Shown here one piece after another: positions 51,524 to 63,657 of a DNA stretch of 64,000 nt (position 1 is its first letter; every line of letters starts with the position of its first letter). A model generated the notes under the pieces. That model worked only from the letters and a program-made list of their open reading frames with translations. It was not told the DNA's origin and did no database searches. The stretch spans positions 71,783,691 through 71,847,690 of the forward strand of contig NW_022098076.1 of NCBI RefSeq assembly GCF_002288925.2. The letters are read 5' to 3'. Source of the DNA: Delphinapterus leucas (lineage: Eukaryota > Chordata > Mammalia > Artiodactyla > Monodontidae). The translations under genes and the position numbers were made by a program.

Positions 51524-51573
51524 TATTCTGTAACATCTTAAGGAAAAACCCGAACTTTTTGGCCAACCCAATA
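51524..51573 (+). mobile_element. Mariner-type MITE remnant, right end only
   Basis: TCTGTAACATCTTAAGGAAA followed by AACCCGAACTTTTTGGCC and AACCCAATA matches the terminal arm of small artiodactyl mariner-derived palindromic elements. The left arm is absent, so this is half an element ending in the TA target. Confidence 0.6.
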
Positions 51574-54084
51574 GATAAGGCATAGCCATTTTCTTCAAAG
51601 ATTCACATCTGGAAAATCTGTAATTTCTTTATAATCAACATGTGGCCCCAAAATAAAGCTGTGTGCTTTGAAAAAATATTCTTAAATTCACACTCAGTAA
51701 TTAAGATAGCCTTCCCTATTAACTAACCTAAAATACTATACTTGTCTATAAAGTCTCATTTGCTGTGGCCGGACTACTTCAGAGATTTCATGAAGCTAGT
51801 GTGATGTTTATTCCTCCTGACCTATTAATTAGAAGCTCTCCTAGATCCCCAGCTAACGTAAGGTGCCTTTCTCAGGTGGCAGTGCTATTTTCCATCTTCA
51901 TCTAAAATAGATACTAAGACCTCTTAAACTGCTGGCCACATCACCCATCAACATTTCTGCGAATGGAAGTTTGAATTTATGGTAATAGTAGTTGGGGTAT
52001 CCTTTATAGGTATTATAAGATAGCTTTCATAGAGTTAAGCTATATCAACACTTAACAAATCTAAGCAGAAATGTAAAATTACATTAAAGAAAATGAATGG
52101 ATCCTAGGCTGACAAGAATTGGTTATAACCTGATTACATGTATAAGTTAAAAACTGAATCTGCGGGATTTAGCCAAGGAAGCCAAGAAAAAAAAATGACT
52201 CTCAGAAGTATTTTGGCTGAGGCTATATCTAGGGAATCTAAATCCATGTCCATTCAGGGAAGAAGGAATTGGACAAAAGACTTCAACCATACTGATGCAA
52301 ATGGCACTGCTATTTCTATTGTGATGCTGAACATATTAGGGTCTCTTAGTCTGATGCCATTAAACATTTGAATTATGTAACTAACTCCCTTTGTTTGTAT
52401 TCCTTGCTAACCAAATGACCTTTGTTGCTTTACCCATATAGGTCAGTACACACACAAAAACAGATCTGGTCAAGCCAACTGAGGTGATCCAGATCCTATG
52501 TTAGTTGGTTCAGGTTTTGTTCGTTTGTTTTATTTTTAATGAAAGTACAGACATAAATTGGTATTCCAACTTTTTTGTAAACTTGTTTTTGTAAACTTGT
52601 TTAATGCGAGTCAACCTTGAGATGTGGTGCCGCTCTGTGCATGCTGCCAATCAAGTTTCGGAACTTATAAGGCTGAGAACAAAATCCTACATTATAGAAA
52701 ATTTCTTGGGGAAATGTTCTCCTGTGGGAGCCTATTTTAGAAGCTGGCTGTATTTTTGTCTCTGTTTCATTTTGTGTCTTCAAATTTATACACTTTTGAA
52801 GAATTCTCAGAGGTAAAAGGTGAGAAGCAGTTCATTTCTCTACAATGGATATAAACTATGGTGAGCACAACACACTTATTTGCTTCTAAATGCAATGGGA
52901 TTATTAATATTGCAAATAAAATATGAATTCTCTTGGACCTTGAAAGATAACATCCACTCCAAAAAAAAATCCCTAACACAGTTTTTGTGCCCCAGCATCA
53001 GCAGTGCATCACACAAAGAAAATGCTTAATAAATGTTTGCTGGATCAGTGATTAAAAGATAAAAATATCTCCACAGCAAGTTCTGAATCTCCACATACAG
53101 GAAATCTCAGATGAAGTTATTTTCATCATTAACATTCATTTGAAATTTCATGGTGTCTTGGGTAATCAGGGCTTAATTTCTAAGATGGTGTTCTATAATA
53201 TATGTTTTAAGGAAATAGATTAAGATGTTTTCTATACCACACTTTTCCCCTTACATTATTTTATCCCAAGGGGCACAATATTATAAACTTTAAAAAAATT
53301 ATGTACCAAATAATTTCCAAATGATATATATCATGTTGTATATTTATCTCAAAGTTTTCAAAAAGGCTCTACATAAAATCATCAAATTCTTTGGCTATTA
53401 ATGTAGCAGAACTGGCTAGTACTTAGTTAACAAATGATTCCTCATATGTTTTAAGCTATGTATTTATAGATGAGAAATAGGTTACAGAATAAAGACAAAT
53501 CATTACAGTAGAGGCCTTGGAGTGTATGGCATATGATTTTTTTTTAATATGTAACCATCAAAGTTATGATATTAAATAGACCACAAAATTTTAAGGAGAA
53601 GGCTAGCATGTTTTGTTTAAAAATCAGTGAGTCAATCACATCAACTAATCCAACTTCTGAGACTAGCATAAAAGGACTCCATTAAGCAAAAAGAGTTCAT
53701 TAAAACCTGTGATCGTACATTTCCATATAGAATTTTGATTCAATGGGGGCAGTTGGGGAAATATGATCACTGATCAAATGCTGAGAATTACTTAGGGAAG
53801 AATTTTTTTAAAGAAATACTAAACTATTGTTAAAGTAATACAGGAGGGAAAGTAACAAAACCACAAGCTACATATTAGATTTCACTAATTAGGAAAATTC
53901 ACACTTAGTCTAAACTATCCTCCTGCCTGATTGCTATCCTCTCCCAAATTCCACAGGTGCTTCAAACTCTCTGTATACAGAATTAAACTAAACTAAATCT
54001 TTTCCTGGAAACCTGCTCCAGTATTTCCTATCTTCCCTGATGGAACCTATTGCCATCTATCCAATAATCTAATAATCATCATGA

Positions 54085-54835
54085 ACTTTCTCCTATCCTT
54101 AACCCTACGATCCGAGTCCTGTCCACTTTAAGCTATTATTTCCCAAATCCTTCTCTTCCTTATTATCTTCACTACCACTGGCTCTCATGACTTTTCACTC
54201 TGTCATTGCAACAGCCTGTTAAAGAACCTCCTGCCCCTAGAGTGTTCCCCAGCCACAATCATTTTACTCCTATTGTAGCTGGTATGATCCATGTCAATAA
54301 AAAGACTGAAGTAATCTTATTTGTTAACATCCTGTGCTCCCTTGAAAATGAAATCCAAGTTTCCTCTTATAAAAGATATTCCATTATCTTGCCCTGGTTA
54401 ATTCTCCAGAGTCATCTCTGGCTTCAAATTCTAAGACTCCAACTTTGCACTCCAGAAATACCAATCTGTTTGTATTTCCCAGAACATATCATATTATTTC
54501 TCAGCTCCCACTGTGGGTTTGTTTGGTGAACAAGCCTTCTGCTTCTCTCCTAAATCCTGTTCATTTAATAAGTCTCAGCTTAAGCAGCATCTCCCTCCAG
54601 GAAGTCTTCTCAAACTAGTACCACCCCTCACTCCCCATAATAATAAGAACACTGAGGTTATCATAGTATAATGCCCTGTTCAGATGTCTCTTTCAAACCA
54701 GAGCATGAGCTACCGGAGGACCAGAGCATGAGCTACCGGAGGACAAAAATAGTGTACTATTCACCTTTGGATTCACCTTACTGTACCTGACACATAAAAG
54801 ATAGCCTACAAATATTTGTTGAATTAATCAACTAG
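54085..54835 (+). mobile_element. L2 LINE 3' half
   Basis: A run of L2-like sequence: TGCAACAGCCTGTTAAAGAA, AAATGAAATCCAAGTTTCCT, CTTCTCTCCTAAATCCTG, CCAGGAAGTCTTCTCAAAC, and the tail CTGACACATAAAAGATAGCC with ATATTTGTTGAATTAAT. It contains a young 23-bp duplication at 54697-54742. Confidence 0.6.
54697..54742 (+). repeat. Perfect 23-bp tandem duplication
   Basis: The unit, starting ACCAGAGCATGAGC and ending TACCGGAGG, occurs twice in a row (54697-54719 and 54720-54742) without a mismatch, inside the old L2. Confidence 0.95.
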
Positions 54836-55454
54836 AACAATATAGCAACATGTCAAATGCTTGTGATAATTTTATTTTAAGTTTACTTCAAATTTAAAAC
54901 ACCTAAACTATTACCCCCAAAATGCATAATTAGCAACAATCAGGCCTACAACTTGATTAAGTATCATCAAATGAGAATCGACGGTACTACCAGAAGCAAC
55001 AAATACGGTGAAATTTTAGATACAGATTTTCAAAGAAAGAATTGATTCTAGATATGGCTAGGTTACTCTACTAAGAGGACTTTTTCCATTCTTAAAGACT
55101 GGTGGCTTTAGAGCACCAATGATAAGCAATGATCTTCTTTACATGTAACCAAAAATATAAAACTTAGCTCAGGAACACTGAAACCCAATAAAAAGAATCT
55201 CTGGCACATAGACAAACTCTACTTCTTTCTTAACCAAAATCTTCACAGATGCTTTAAATAATAGAGGGGGGTTTTCTTTCATTTTTACCCTAAATTATTA
55301 GAAATGCCTATCTCCATTCCCTGGACCTATGTAGTAAAATGGAAAGAGCAAAAGATCTGAATTTCAGATGTTGATTTAAAAAAAAAAAAAGAAAACATTC
55401 TTATGAATCATGGTTTGGTGCAAAAGAAACTTACCTACTCTGAGTGATAGCAGC

Positions 55455-55850
55455 AGTGATTATTTATTGGACCTTAGCATGTGTCAGGAACTGCGCTAAG
55501 TATTTTGCATAATATTGCCTCATTTAAACCTCACAACAGGGACTTCCCTGGTGGTCCAGTGGTTAAGACTCTGCACTTCCACTGCAGGGGGCACGGGTTC
55601 CATCCCTGGCCTAGGAACTAACATCCCACGTGTCACGCAGCACAGTGAAAAAGAAGAAAAATAAAGATAAAAAAATAAACCTCACAACAGCCCACTGACT
55701 TAGGGATTGCTTATCCCAATTCTACAGATAAGAATACTGGAGCTCAGAGATGTGAAGTAACATGACTAAGATCATACAGCAAGCTAGTGGCAAAGCAAGA
55801 ATTCTAACACAGGCCTGTATAACTCCAAAGCCCATATTTTTAACCACCTG
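55455..55850 (-). mobile_element. MIR SINE, inverted, split by a CHR SINE
   Basis: The left half (GTGTCAGGAACTGCGCTAAG, CTCATTTAAACCTCACAACA) resumes at 55691 as CCCACTGACTTAGGGATTGC, ACAGATAAGAATACTGGAGC and AGCTAGTGGCAAAGCAAGAA. The CHR copy at 55540-55675 sits exactly between. Confidence 0.75.
55540..55675 (+). mobile_element. CHR-type SINE, shortest type
   Basis: GGACTTCCCTGGTGGTCCAG, TTAAGACTCTGCACTTCCAC, GGGGGCACGGGTTCCATCCC, GGAACTAACATCCCAC and a purine-rich tail. TAAACCTCACAACAG is duplicated at 55525-55539 and 55676-55690. Confidence 0.95.
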
Positions 55851-55854
55851 CAAT

Positions 55855-55985
55855 CTACTGCTTCTGAGCCTCAGTTTTCTGTAGTATAAACAGAGTAACT
55901 TCACAGAGCTGTTGTGGAGACTAAGTGAAATAATATGGATCACTTAGTATAGTGTTGGGCATCCTATATATATTCAATAAATTAT
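55855..55985 (+). mobile_element. MIR SINE 3' half, head-to-head with the previous MIR
   Basis: TGAGCCTCAGTTTTCTGTAG, AACTTCACAGAGCTGTTGTG, GTTGGGCATCCTATATATAT and TCAATAAATTATG follow the sense MIR order. Confidence 0.65.
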
Positions 55986-56482
55986 GCCCCCCTTCTTTCT
56001 CTCACTCCAGTTGTGATGACACATTTATAATAAGGGAAAATAGTTCCTAAATACTCTTTACCTATTTCAGCAGAGATATCCTGAGTCTTGATTAATTCAC
56101 AAAAGGAAAATACTAACAGGTCAATAAATATATATTATATAAACAGATATAAAGGAAAAAAGCAAAGAAAAACAACATAGTCTACCTCATCTTAGGACTG
56201 TGACCCTGCTATTGATCTTTCAGAACATCATAAAATCAAAATGTATCGATATTCAAAGTCAGGAGAGAAGAGGATGGGACCCAGGGATCTCAATTCCTTA
56301 CGGCTCAAAGGAAGACTCCCAAAAGAACCTAACCAATCACATTACATCATTTTTAATGTATTTCCAGTGGGGAAGACAAATTTGGACAAAGATAGAGGCA
56401 ATATGAACAACACTTCTACAGTAAGCTGTTTTGTTTCTCCAAGACAGACATTTATTCTTACTTCAAAGCAGACTTAAAAGAT

Positions 56483-56503
56483 GGGGGGTGGGGGGTGGGG
56501 GTG
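56483..56503 (+). repeat. G-rich tract
   Basis: G-runs of 6, 6, 5 and 2 separated by single T bases. Purine-rich on plus, so C-rich on the IKZF2 sense strand. Confidence 0.8.
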
Positions 56504-59500
56504 GAATGAGCTGCAAAGTAAAAAATACAGAAATTTTGCTGTTAATTCCCTGCTCATACGTACTTCCTTTAGTTCCTTTTTTTTTTTTTCCTTTTGGTAC
56601 ATGTCCATGACACTTACCTCTGATGGGTGTAAAGAAATCAAGTCAAACTTATTTTTTTTAATTTCCCGACAAGTAAAAACTAAATGTAAGGTATGTTGGG
56701 TATATACACAAAACTAAGTACTACAACTGAAAACAGAGCAAGCTTTTACATCAGGTCCATCTGGTGTTATATTAGGGTGTGTCCTATGGAAATCCAGCCA
56801 AGGGTGACTGCCAAGCTAAGATATAGAAGACAACTCAGAAAGCTGGTGAGTCCCAAAACATAAGCTATATTTTTAAAAGTGCAGTAGAGCATCTGCCTAA
56901 CAAGATTATCTGTTATCATTCCACCCTCATAATAACCCTATTCTACTTCTGTAATACTGTTTTTGTCACTAAAACATGGGTCAGTACTGGACATGGTGGG
57001 CACCCTGAGATAATGACATTTTCAAGAGTTATCAATAAAGTGATCTAACTAACCCACAAGGTAATATCAGTTTTACTTCCCAATCCTGACAACTTTATCC
57101 TTCTGCTAAGGGACCTAAGAGGCCAACTGGTTTCTTCAAACCTCCATTTCCTCCCAAGAAAAATAGAAATCATACTATACTTATGCTTCACTAGGTTCTA
57201 AAAATGGAAACTAGCTAAGAAAAAAAATGAATGTGAAGCACTCTAAAAAGAATAAACTAGATTCCCTGACCTGATTATTGGTCAGAGTCTTGTAAAACTA
57301 GAATTACTACTTCTTCCAATTCCATACATGCCACCTGGCCATCAAACTGACTGATAAATGGCATTGACTGCAAAGTTGATCCATGTAAAGGTTTTAAAGT
57401 AATAGAAACAAAATTTATGTCACAATGTATTTTCACACCATTAGCTCTCTCCAAAGAAAATTTACTTATTAGCATTATAAAAGTAAATGATAATGAGAAA
57501 AATAAGATTAATGACAATTTTTTGAACCTTAAAAATCTTTCAAAATACTCAGCAGCAGGTATAGCACAGTTTGAAACCGATACTGAAGCAACTATACAAG
57601 AATTGGGAATGAGCTAACCCAGAAACATAAGGAATCACAAAGTAAGTCTCATCTGATGGACCGAAATACAATATGGATTATTTTTGTATTGTTCTGTCTG
57701 AGTTGTCTGTCTCAGATTCTTAACTTCCAGATTCTATTTTTAAAATCACTTAACACTGTGTATTTCCAGTAGCCATCAAGGCATATACTGTCATCCCTGA
57801 CACCGAAGATTGTCAGCAGACTCAATATGTACACTAATGATCTTGGGCAACAGTGCCCATCTTCTTATCAAAGAGATCCTTATTCTAGAAGAAAAGGTCT
57901 AAATTTCTCTAAGGAAATCCACTCGAAAATATAGGATGTAGTCATTACAAAATGTTAAGTTCACTAATACCTCTTACTTCTTTTTATCTTACATGCTGAA
58001 TTTTAAAACCAAAGACTGCCAGGCACTGTAACATTTTTAGTTCTCTCCAAGTCACCGATGCTCTCTTCTAGCACTGTCAAATAATGATAGCTGCTGTCAT
58101 TATTTTTTATACAATAGCTGGCAGCGAGTTATACAGACACCCTTCATCTTAGAATAGTCATCGAATAACCTAAACAAATGACTATGACCTTAGAATAAAA
58201 CTGACCACTTTCCTAAAGCCAAAATAAGTGGGCTATCACATGGTAGTGTTACTTTACTGCTAGAACGTCAGTTATTTCATAAAATCAAAGGCTTTATTCC
58301 TTTTATTTTTTTTCTAAACTGTTTTAAAATAACTTTTTTACCTTTTACACATATACTCTTGTCCTCCTTGCTGCTATGGAACCTATCTTATTCTATCATA
58401 AAGGTTTTCACATTTACTTTCAGCTCTAATACTTTCAACCAAAACTGCAATTCTGTTTTTGGAAGTCACAGCCCTTTAGAAATATTATTTGAAGATATTA
58501 AAAAATGCAGGAAATAAATAAGTTCTTTTCATATAATAAAGTCAGCAATGCATATAAAGGGATTTAGAAAAACCAGTAATCTCAGACACAAATGATTTGA
58601 CAAGTCACACACGCACAAAAAATTATTCCAAGTCATAGAAAAACATCTGAGTGACCGATTGTAGGTCTTTTATTCTAATTAACAGACAAGAGTCCCTCTC
58701 TAGCACTATTTGCTTTGGCAATCTAAAATGCTGATATTCTCCTAGATCTAACAGAGAGGAAAAATGGGTATCTTCTCCATCTAACACCTAAGTGGGTAAC
58801 CTAGATACTGTAAATAGAGGCTACGTAAAGGATGCAACAGACAGCTCTGAAGTGAAAGCCAAAATATTTAACCTGCAACTCTTTAGAAAAGAACATGAAA
58901 ACACATGCAGCTTAGCTAAAAACTATACTAACATGGAATTGCCACAGGCTAGTAAGTTAAAAAAAAGAAACAAGAACAAAACCTCTTTACCAAACATAAT
59001 TTTACTGCTGTTGGGTGAGAAAAACTCAAATATCAAAAGCACAGTTCTTATTTGTCCAAACTGATCATGCCCATACTCTGCAATGTTTATTTAAAATAAA
59101 TGAGTGAACTGCCTTTTAGAAAGGACTACTTGCAAAACCAAAATCAAATTCACAAATAGAGGAGCTAATTAACCAATTAACAAGTATTTTCCAGCTGATA
59201 TTCTAGCAGTGGCTGGGGGATGACAGTCAAAGTCTGATTACCCAATATTACGTACCCCTTATATTCAATGTTTCTAAAGACAATAGCTAAATATTAAGCT
59301 AACAGAAATTGCATATCAATCTATCTTTACTCTTTAGGAAATTAAATGAAAATTATCTGAAAAATAAAATATCTATCCTGCCAAGGACCTAGTAACGTTA
59401 AATGTTAAAATGTAAAAATTGTACTCCCTACATTGCAATAGTAGTATAACTTTTATCAAATCAATAGCCAACTAGCAGAAAAATTAAATTAATCCTACAA

Positions 59501-60451
59501 GATCCATTACAAGAGATTAGCACTATAATTTAATATACATTCCATCACTATTAATTTTCTTCCTACATGATAAAGGAATTTCAATGACTGCTTCTAGAAT
59601 GAAATCTTCCTAGGAAGTGCTTCCCATTAATAAAAATAAAGAAAACTTTTAAATAAGTAAAGTAAGTTCACATAGTTCAGTCGAAATTTCAAGTCAATAA
59701 CTAGAACCACTTAAAGTTAACAAATTGCAAAATGTATTCAATAGTATTCTATATACTCTTGCTTATAATTCAGAAGTCTTAACTACTTATGAAGCTAGTA
59801 GTTTCACAATAACATCAAGTTTTGAAACCGTAAGAGGGAAGTGGAAAGAAAATTTGTTCTCTCAGGATAATCAGAATTAACATATTAAGAATATGCTCAT
59901 AATTCACTCGATGATTCAGTTTTCTTTAGTTATTAAATCTTCATTTAAAAAGGAAAGAAAATGCTTTTCCTTCACATGTCACCCAAATAGAAAGCTTTTA
60001 AATTAAATTATATTTACATGTAAATCAGATGGCCTTTCTGTATAAGAATATAACACATATCAAAAGTATAAACACACGATTTCAAATTAAGTTTAAGTAG
60101 GAGTAACAGAGCATTTGCACTTGATAACTTATGAAACATTATAATTAAGAGAAAATAAACCAAATTCTTAATAAAGTATTTTGTCTTCTGTCACTGACAG
60201 CATGTAAGTTGCTTTTCTATTACACAAAAACAATGTTTCGTATATCAATGAATGACCCTTTATCAAAAACAGTAGCCAAAACTGTCTATTCCTGCAAGTT
60301 CAAAACATCCTTCCAAATTTTCTCAATTCTTCTCTGGACAGTCTAAAGCAAAATGCTTTCACTTTGTCAGAGAAATGGATGTAAATGAGTTCCACAAATT
60401 TTCAATTACATTTCACTTCCAATGCTTTGGACACAAAACTTTCACACGTTT

Positions 60452-60472
60452 AAAAAAAAAAAAAAAAAAAAA
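60452..60472 (+). repeat. 21-nt poly(A) run
   Basis: An uninterrupted A run not attached to any recognisable retroelement body, 430 bp from the IKZF2 exon. It reads as poly(U) in the pre-mRNA. Confidence 0.9.
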
Positions 60473-60904
60473 GCAACTAACACTGCAATTCTACCACTGA
60501 TGGATTAGCTTTGTGCCAAGGTAACAGAAAATAATTTCTTTTTCTTTTTTTTACTTCGAAGAGTCCTTTGGAAATAACGTGTTTCCATACTTTTTTACCC
60601 AGCAACAAAAACAAAACTAGTCATAAACCTGGCAAGACAAAAGAATAACCAGAAAAGCCTAACATTTCTTACCTGATACAGGTAAGCACCAGCTCCCAAA
60701 TGCCACCTTGGGATAGTTCAGACTAGTAAGCAGGCTCATGTTTTACAATACCAAAATGAACAGGAATAAATCTGTGTTGTTCTTTCTTTAACAAAATCTA
60801 TAGCAGCAGCTACACCACAATGTGAGAGGACCCTACAGACCTAACAAATTCAAGTCTATCGCTAGAGAAATAGGAAAAAAAAAAATCATAAAATGAAGAC
60901 TTAC

Positions 60905-61009
60905 TGCTTGTCATGTGACTTGGTGAGGCATGCTGTCCATTGGGTGTGCTTGAGGTGAGGTCAATTGCCATACTGGAGTGTTCCCTTTCAGGTGAAAGCT
61001 CATTGTCAC
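60905..61009 (-). CDS. IKZF2: IKZF2 (Helios) second coding exon, residues 12-46
   Basis: This 105-bp exon on the minus strand starts after an AAAACAG acceptor (AG at 61011-61010) and ends before a GTAAGT donor (60904-60899). Its first two bases complete Cys12. It then runs in frame as [20 protein letters not shown] followed by a Thr/Pro/Asn/Gly/Gln/His/Ser-rich stretch ending HMTS, and leaves one base (A) of codon 47. No stop occurs in this frame. The segment is the acidic, low-complexity N-terminal part of Helios, upstream of the four DNA-binding zinc fingers encoded by later exons left of this window. Residue 24 is Ser here. From memory the human protein has Asn at this place, which would be an ordinary species difference. 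The acceptor's pyrimidine tract is weak, interrupted by GTGAAAA just before the CAG. The next exon should supply CA or similar to complete Thr47. Confidence 0.95.
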
Positions 61010-61808
61010 CTGTTTTCACAAAATAAAATCTTTTGGTCTCTGTTCATTGTCATCTAAAATCTAATTACCAACTTTGTAATCGTATATGCAGGGGTATGCA
61101 TATATGATTTTAATGAAATACATTTTTCCCTTAAAAAGAAACTATAAGGAAATGTTATTTAGAAATACATAATAAATGAACGAAGTGACGAAAAGCAACA
61201 ACCAGCCCACGATTAAAAAATTACAAAATTTCATTATCACATTCATCTAAACTGTAAAATAATGGAGACTGGAGTAGTTGATTTCTAAAGTATCTTCTAG
61301 TTGAAAAAACTGTTTTCTTTTAACATCTAATTTAATCCTTAAGCACACAGTATTTTTAATGAGCATTTCCAAAATGCTGGCTATCAGAGAGTTAGATGTT
61401 TGAAAGGAGAGTTTGCTAAAAAAAAAAGTCAACTTGAGTGAGCTAATTCTCTTTCACATTATGTGTCTGAAAAATAGGTTACAGAGTACTAAGTATTTAG
61501 TACATGCCATATTAGTAGACATATATGTAACCCGACCTATTCTAGACTTAAAGTAAATGAAAAAAAAATAAAGTAGTAAATTGTTGATCTGTTAAGCTAC
61601 TATTCTTAATATAGCAGGTATATATCTATAGTTCCTTCTTATTTCACTTCAGTGCTATTTTCTCAAACTCATTTACAAGGTGAAATTGTGAACAGATAGG
61701 AGGTAAGAGTTTACAGTTCTTGACAAAAACTTCCAATTCAGAAATTACAATACAGGTAGCAAACATAATTTTATTACCAATAACAGATTAATGAAAATGA
61801 ATACTTAC
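61010..61808 (-). other. IKZF2: IKZF2 intron between the two visible coding exons
   Basis: This 799-bp phase-1 intron is bounded by GTAAGT (donor side, 61808) and CAG (acceptor side, 61010). It is AT-rich and I see no repeat element, RNA gene or open frame in it. Its short length contrasts with the downstream intron of at least 60.9 kb. Confidence 0.9.
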
Positions 61809-61842
61809 ACGTTATATAGCCATCAATAGCCTCTGTTTCCAT
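61809..61842 (-). CDS. IKZF2: IKZF2 (Helios) first coding exon, start codon to splice donor
   Basis: Reading the minus strand, ATG lies at 61842-61840 in a strong start context (A at -3, G at +4). It opens 11 codons, METEAIDGYIT, plus one base (T) of codon 12. The next bases are GTAAGT, a consensus splice donor. The exon probably begins at 61857: TTTTGTATTGCAG precedes it, leaving 15 nt of 5' UTR in this exon. The peptide matches the N-terminus of Helios, an Ikaros-family transcription factor with N-terminal DNA-binding and C-terminal dimerising C2H2 zinc fingers, best known in regulatory T cells and early haematopoietic cells. This exon encodes only the unstructured N-terminal tail and no finger. 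It ends in phase 1, matching the exon at 60905-61009, which completes TGT (Cys12). The identification rests on recognising the protein sequence across this exon junction. Confidence 0.95.
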
Positions 61843-62955
61843 AGTCAAAGTGCAGTGCTGCAATACAAAAGATTATACCCTTAACACAATGATTCCTTTC
61901 AGTATCTGCCATTAAATGCTTAACTTATTTGAAGCTCCAAGCAGTTAGCCCATGTTGCTGCTGCTGCAACCTGTGCCCAAGAAACATACTACAGTGTACT
62001 GTATGTGCTCATTTGCAAGTCACTGAACTCTTTCTGCAAATGATCTGATTCCTGCTGGAGATAGGATAGGAAAGATAAGTGTGCTATGAGATGGGCTGCA
62101 GCAAGAAATGAATGACTCTTTTAATCAGAATTTACTCGGTTTAGAGAAAAAAATAGGAAGGGGGTACACCTCCAAAGTGCCAGCTTTAACTGGGATTGAA
62201 GTATTTTACCATTCACTACTTCCTACAATCAAGCTGCAGTTTGAGGACTTCCCGAGTATACAGATAGCTCTATTCACAATTGTTGCAAGTTGGTTCATCA
62301 TGTTCTAATAGGGAGGGGGGAGGACAAACAAACAGAAGAAATACAAAACAAAACAAAAAAACTTCATGCCCAAGTATGTCTCGAAGGTTTCTGCAGCAGT
62401 TACCCAACTGCCAGGCTTGTATTGACATTTTAGCCAACCCCAAGTTCTGTGTAAGCACCTGTTCAATGTAACCTTAATTTCCTGCCAGACCATGGTTGGA
62501 TACCATGCCGAGCCTACTTAATACACTCCAATTTTGAAAAATTCATACACTTTTTGAAGAGGGGAAGGGGATCACTTTTTCAAAGTTTGGGGAATTATTT
62601 TTGTGCACCAATGACACAAAACAAGAACTTAATTCTCAGAAACAAAAGTAAATTGTATGAGATGACACCCCCTAGCTTTGATTTCACATAACGAAAAGAT
62701 CGATAAGCTAACTGTATTCTTTGAAGAAAAAAGTTTAAAGAATTGACATGTCCTGAGAAGATTTTTACTTATTTTTTTTTCCTTTGGCCCTAGTCCTTTT
62801 TGCCTTTAGTTTCAAAACTCTCACTGCACCAGCAGCTAAATTATTCACAATGAGCCATTTCTGTATTGATCGCCAAGTATATTTAGCCCTGGCTCCTGGA
62901 ATTTCTCCATTACTTACTGGAAAACAGGCAGCTTCACTTCTTGTCTCCAAAACCA

Positions 62956-63007
62956 CTTCCCTTCTCCCTCCCCTCCCCTTCTTCACCACCACCCTCCCTA
63001 CCCCCCC
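62956..63007 (-). repeat. C-rich tract (G-quadruplex motif on IKZF2 sense strand)
   Basis: Plus strand is almost all C and T, ending in seven C. The minus (sense) strand reads G7-TA-G3-A-G3, then a GGTGGTGAAGAA spacer, then G4-A-G4-A-G3, enough runs for G-quadruplexes. Confidence 0.75.
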
Positions 63008-63657
63008 AAAAAAACTTTTCTTTCTTCCTTTATGGAATAATCAGATCAAATTCCCAACTCAGTCACTACATAACACTTAAATTTCAACCTGCTGTACTGT
63101 TATCAAATTCTTTCAAATTATGATTACATAAGGCTTTAAAGAAAGGCATCCGTAAAGTTTAAAGGGGAGCAATTTCTTCGGATATTTTACAAATGAGTTT
63201 ATCTCTTTAAAAATGTACACATTTAACACACACATATTAAGAAAGAAACGTCAGGGAGAAGCGAAAGAAGTCTGCCCCATCAATGAAATGGTTATTAACC
63301 CTCAGAGAAGGAAAGAAAGAAAAGGAGAAAGAGAAACGAAATGTACATACAAAAGAAATTGTCCTTTGATTAAAAAAGATTCATCACCATTTCCAGCTCT
63401 GTCGGGAGATCTCAGCTTCTTCTAACCCCTCAAAGAGGAGGTGACAATGTCGGGCTGAAGATAAACGGAGAGAGAAAGAAAGAAGTTTTTTGTGTTTCCC
63501 CCTTCTCTTTCCCTCCCTTGCCCCTTCCAAGCCAAGCCCCCTGCAGAGTTCAAGGCAAGGAGGAAGGAAAAGCACTTTACAGGTGGGTCATTCCGAGCCC
63601 AAATCCAGCAAACAGATCGGCTGATAAACAAAACCAAGAAATGAGAGAGAAGGAACA

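Larger units (their letters stand above)
1..60904 (-). other. IKZF2: IKZF2 giant intron (incomplete, acceptor outside window)
   Basis: Everything left of the 60904 donor reads as intron: AT-rich, dense in interspersed repeats, and without another segment matching Helios or having paired splice sites with a coding-like frame. Open frames of 60-160 codons are scattered on both strands. Most fall in repeats or lie opposite each other, as expected by chance. A first intron-like gap of this scale after the N-terminal exons agrees with what I recall of mammalian IKZF2, where the zinc-finger exons sit far from the start codon. Specific contents are listed in separate entries. Stretches with nothing recognisable include 1-1065, 5790-6880, 7610-8670, 14572-15350, 15661-16510, 17725-18990, 19050-20980, 25970-27258, 27605-28835, 31000-32215, 39465-41285, 49770-51440, 51575-54080 and 56510-60450. 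Confidence 0.85.

Noticed and set aside
54001..54012. TTCCTGGAA, a STAT-type binding word
   Set aside because: Such short motifs are expected by chance many times in 64 kb. No chromatin or conservation support.
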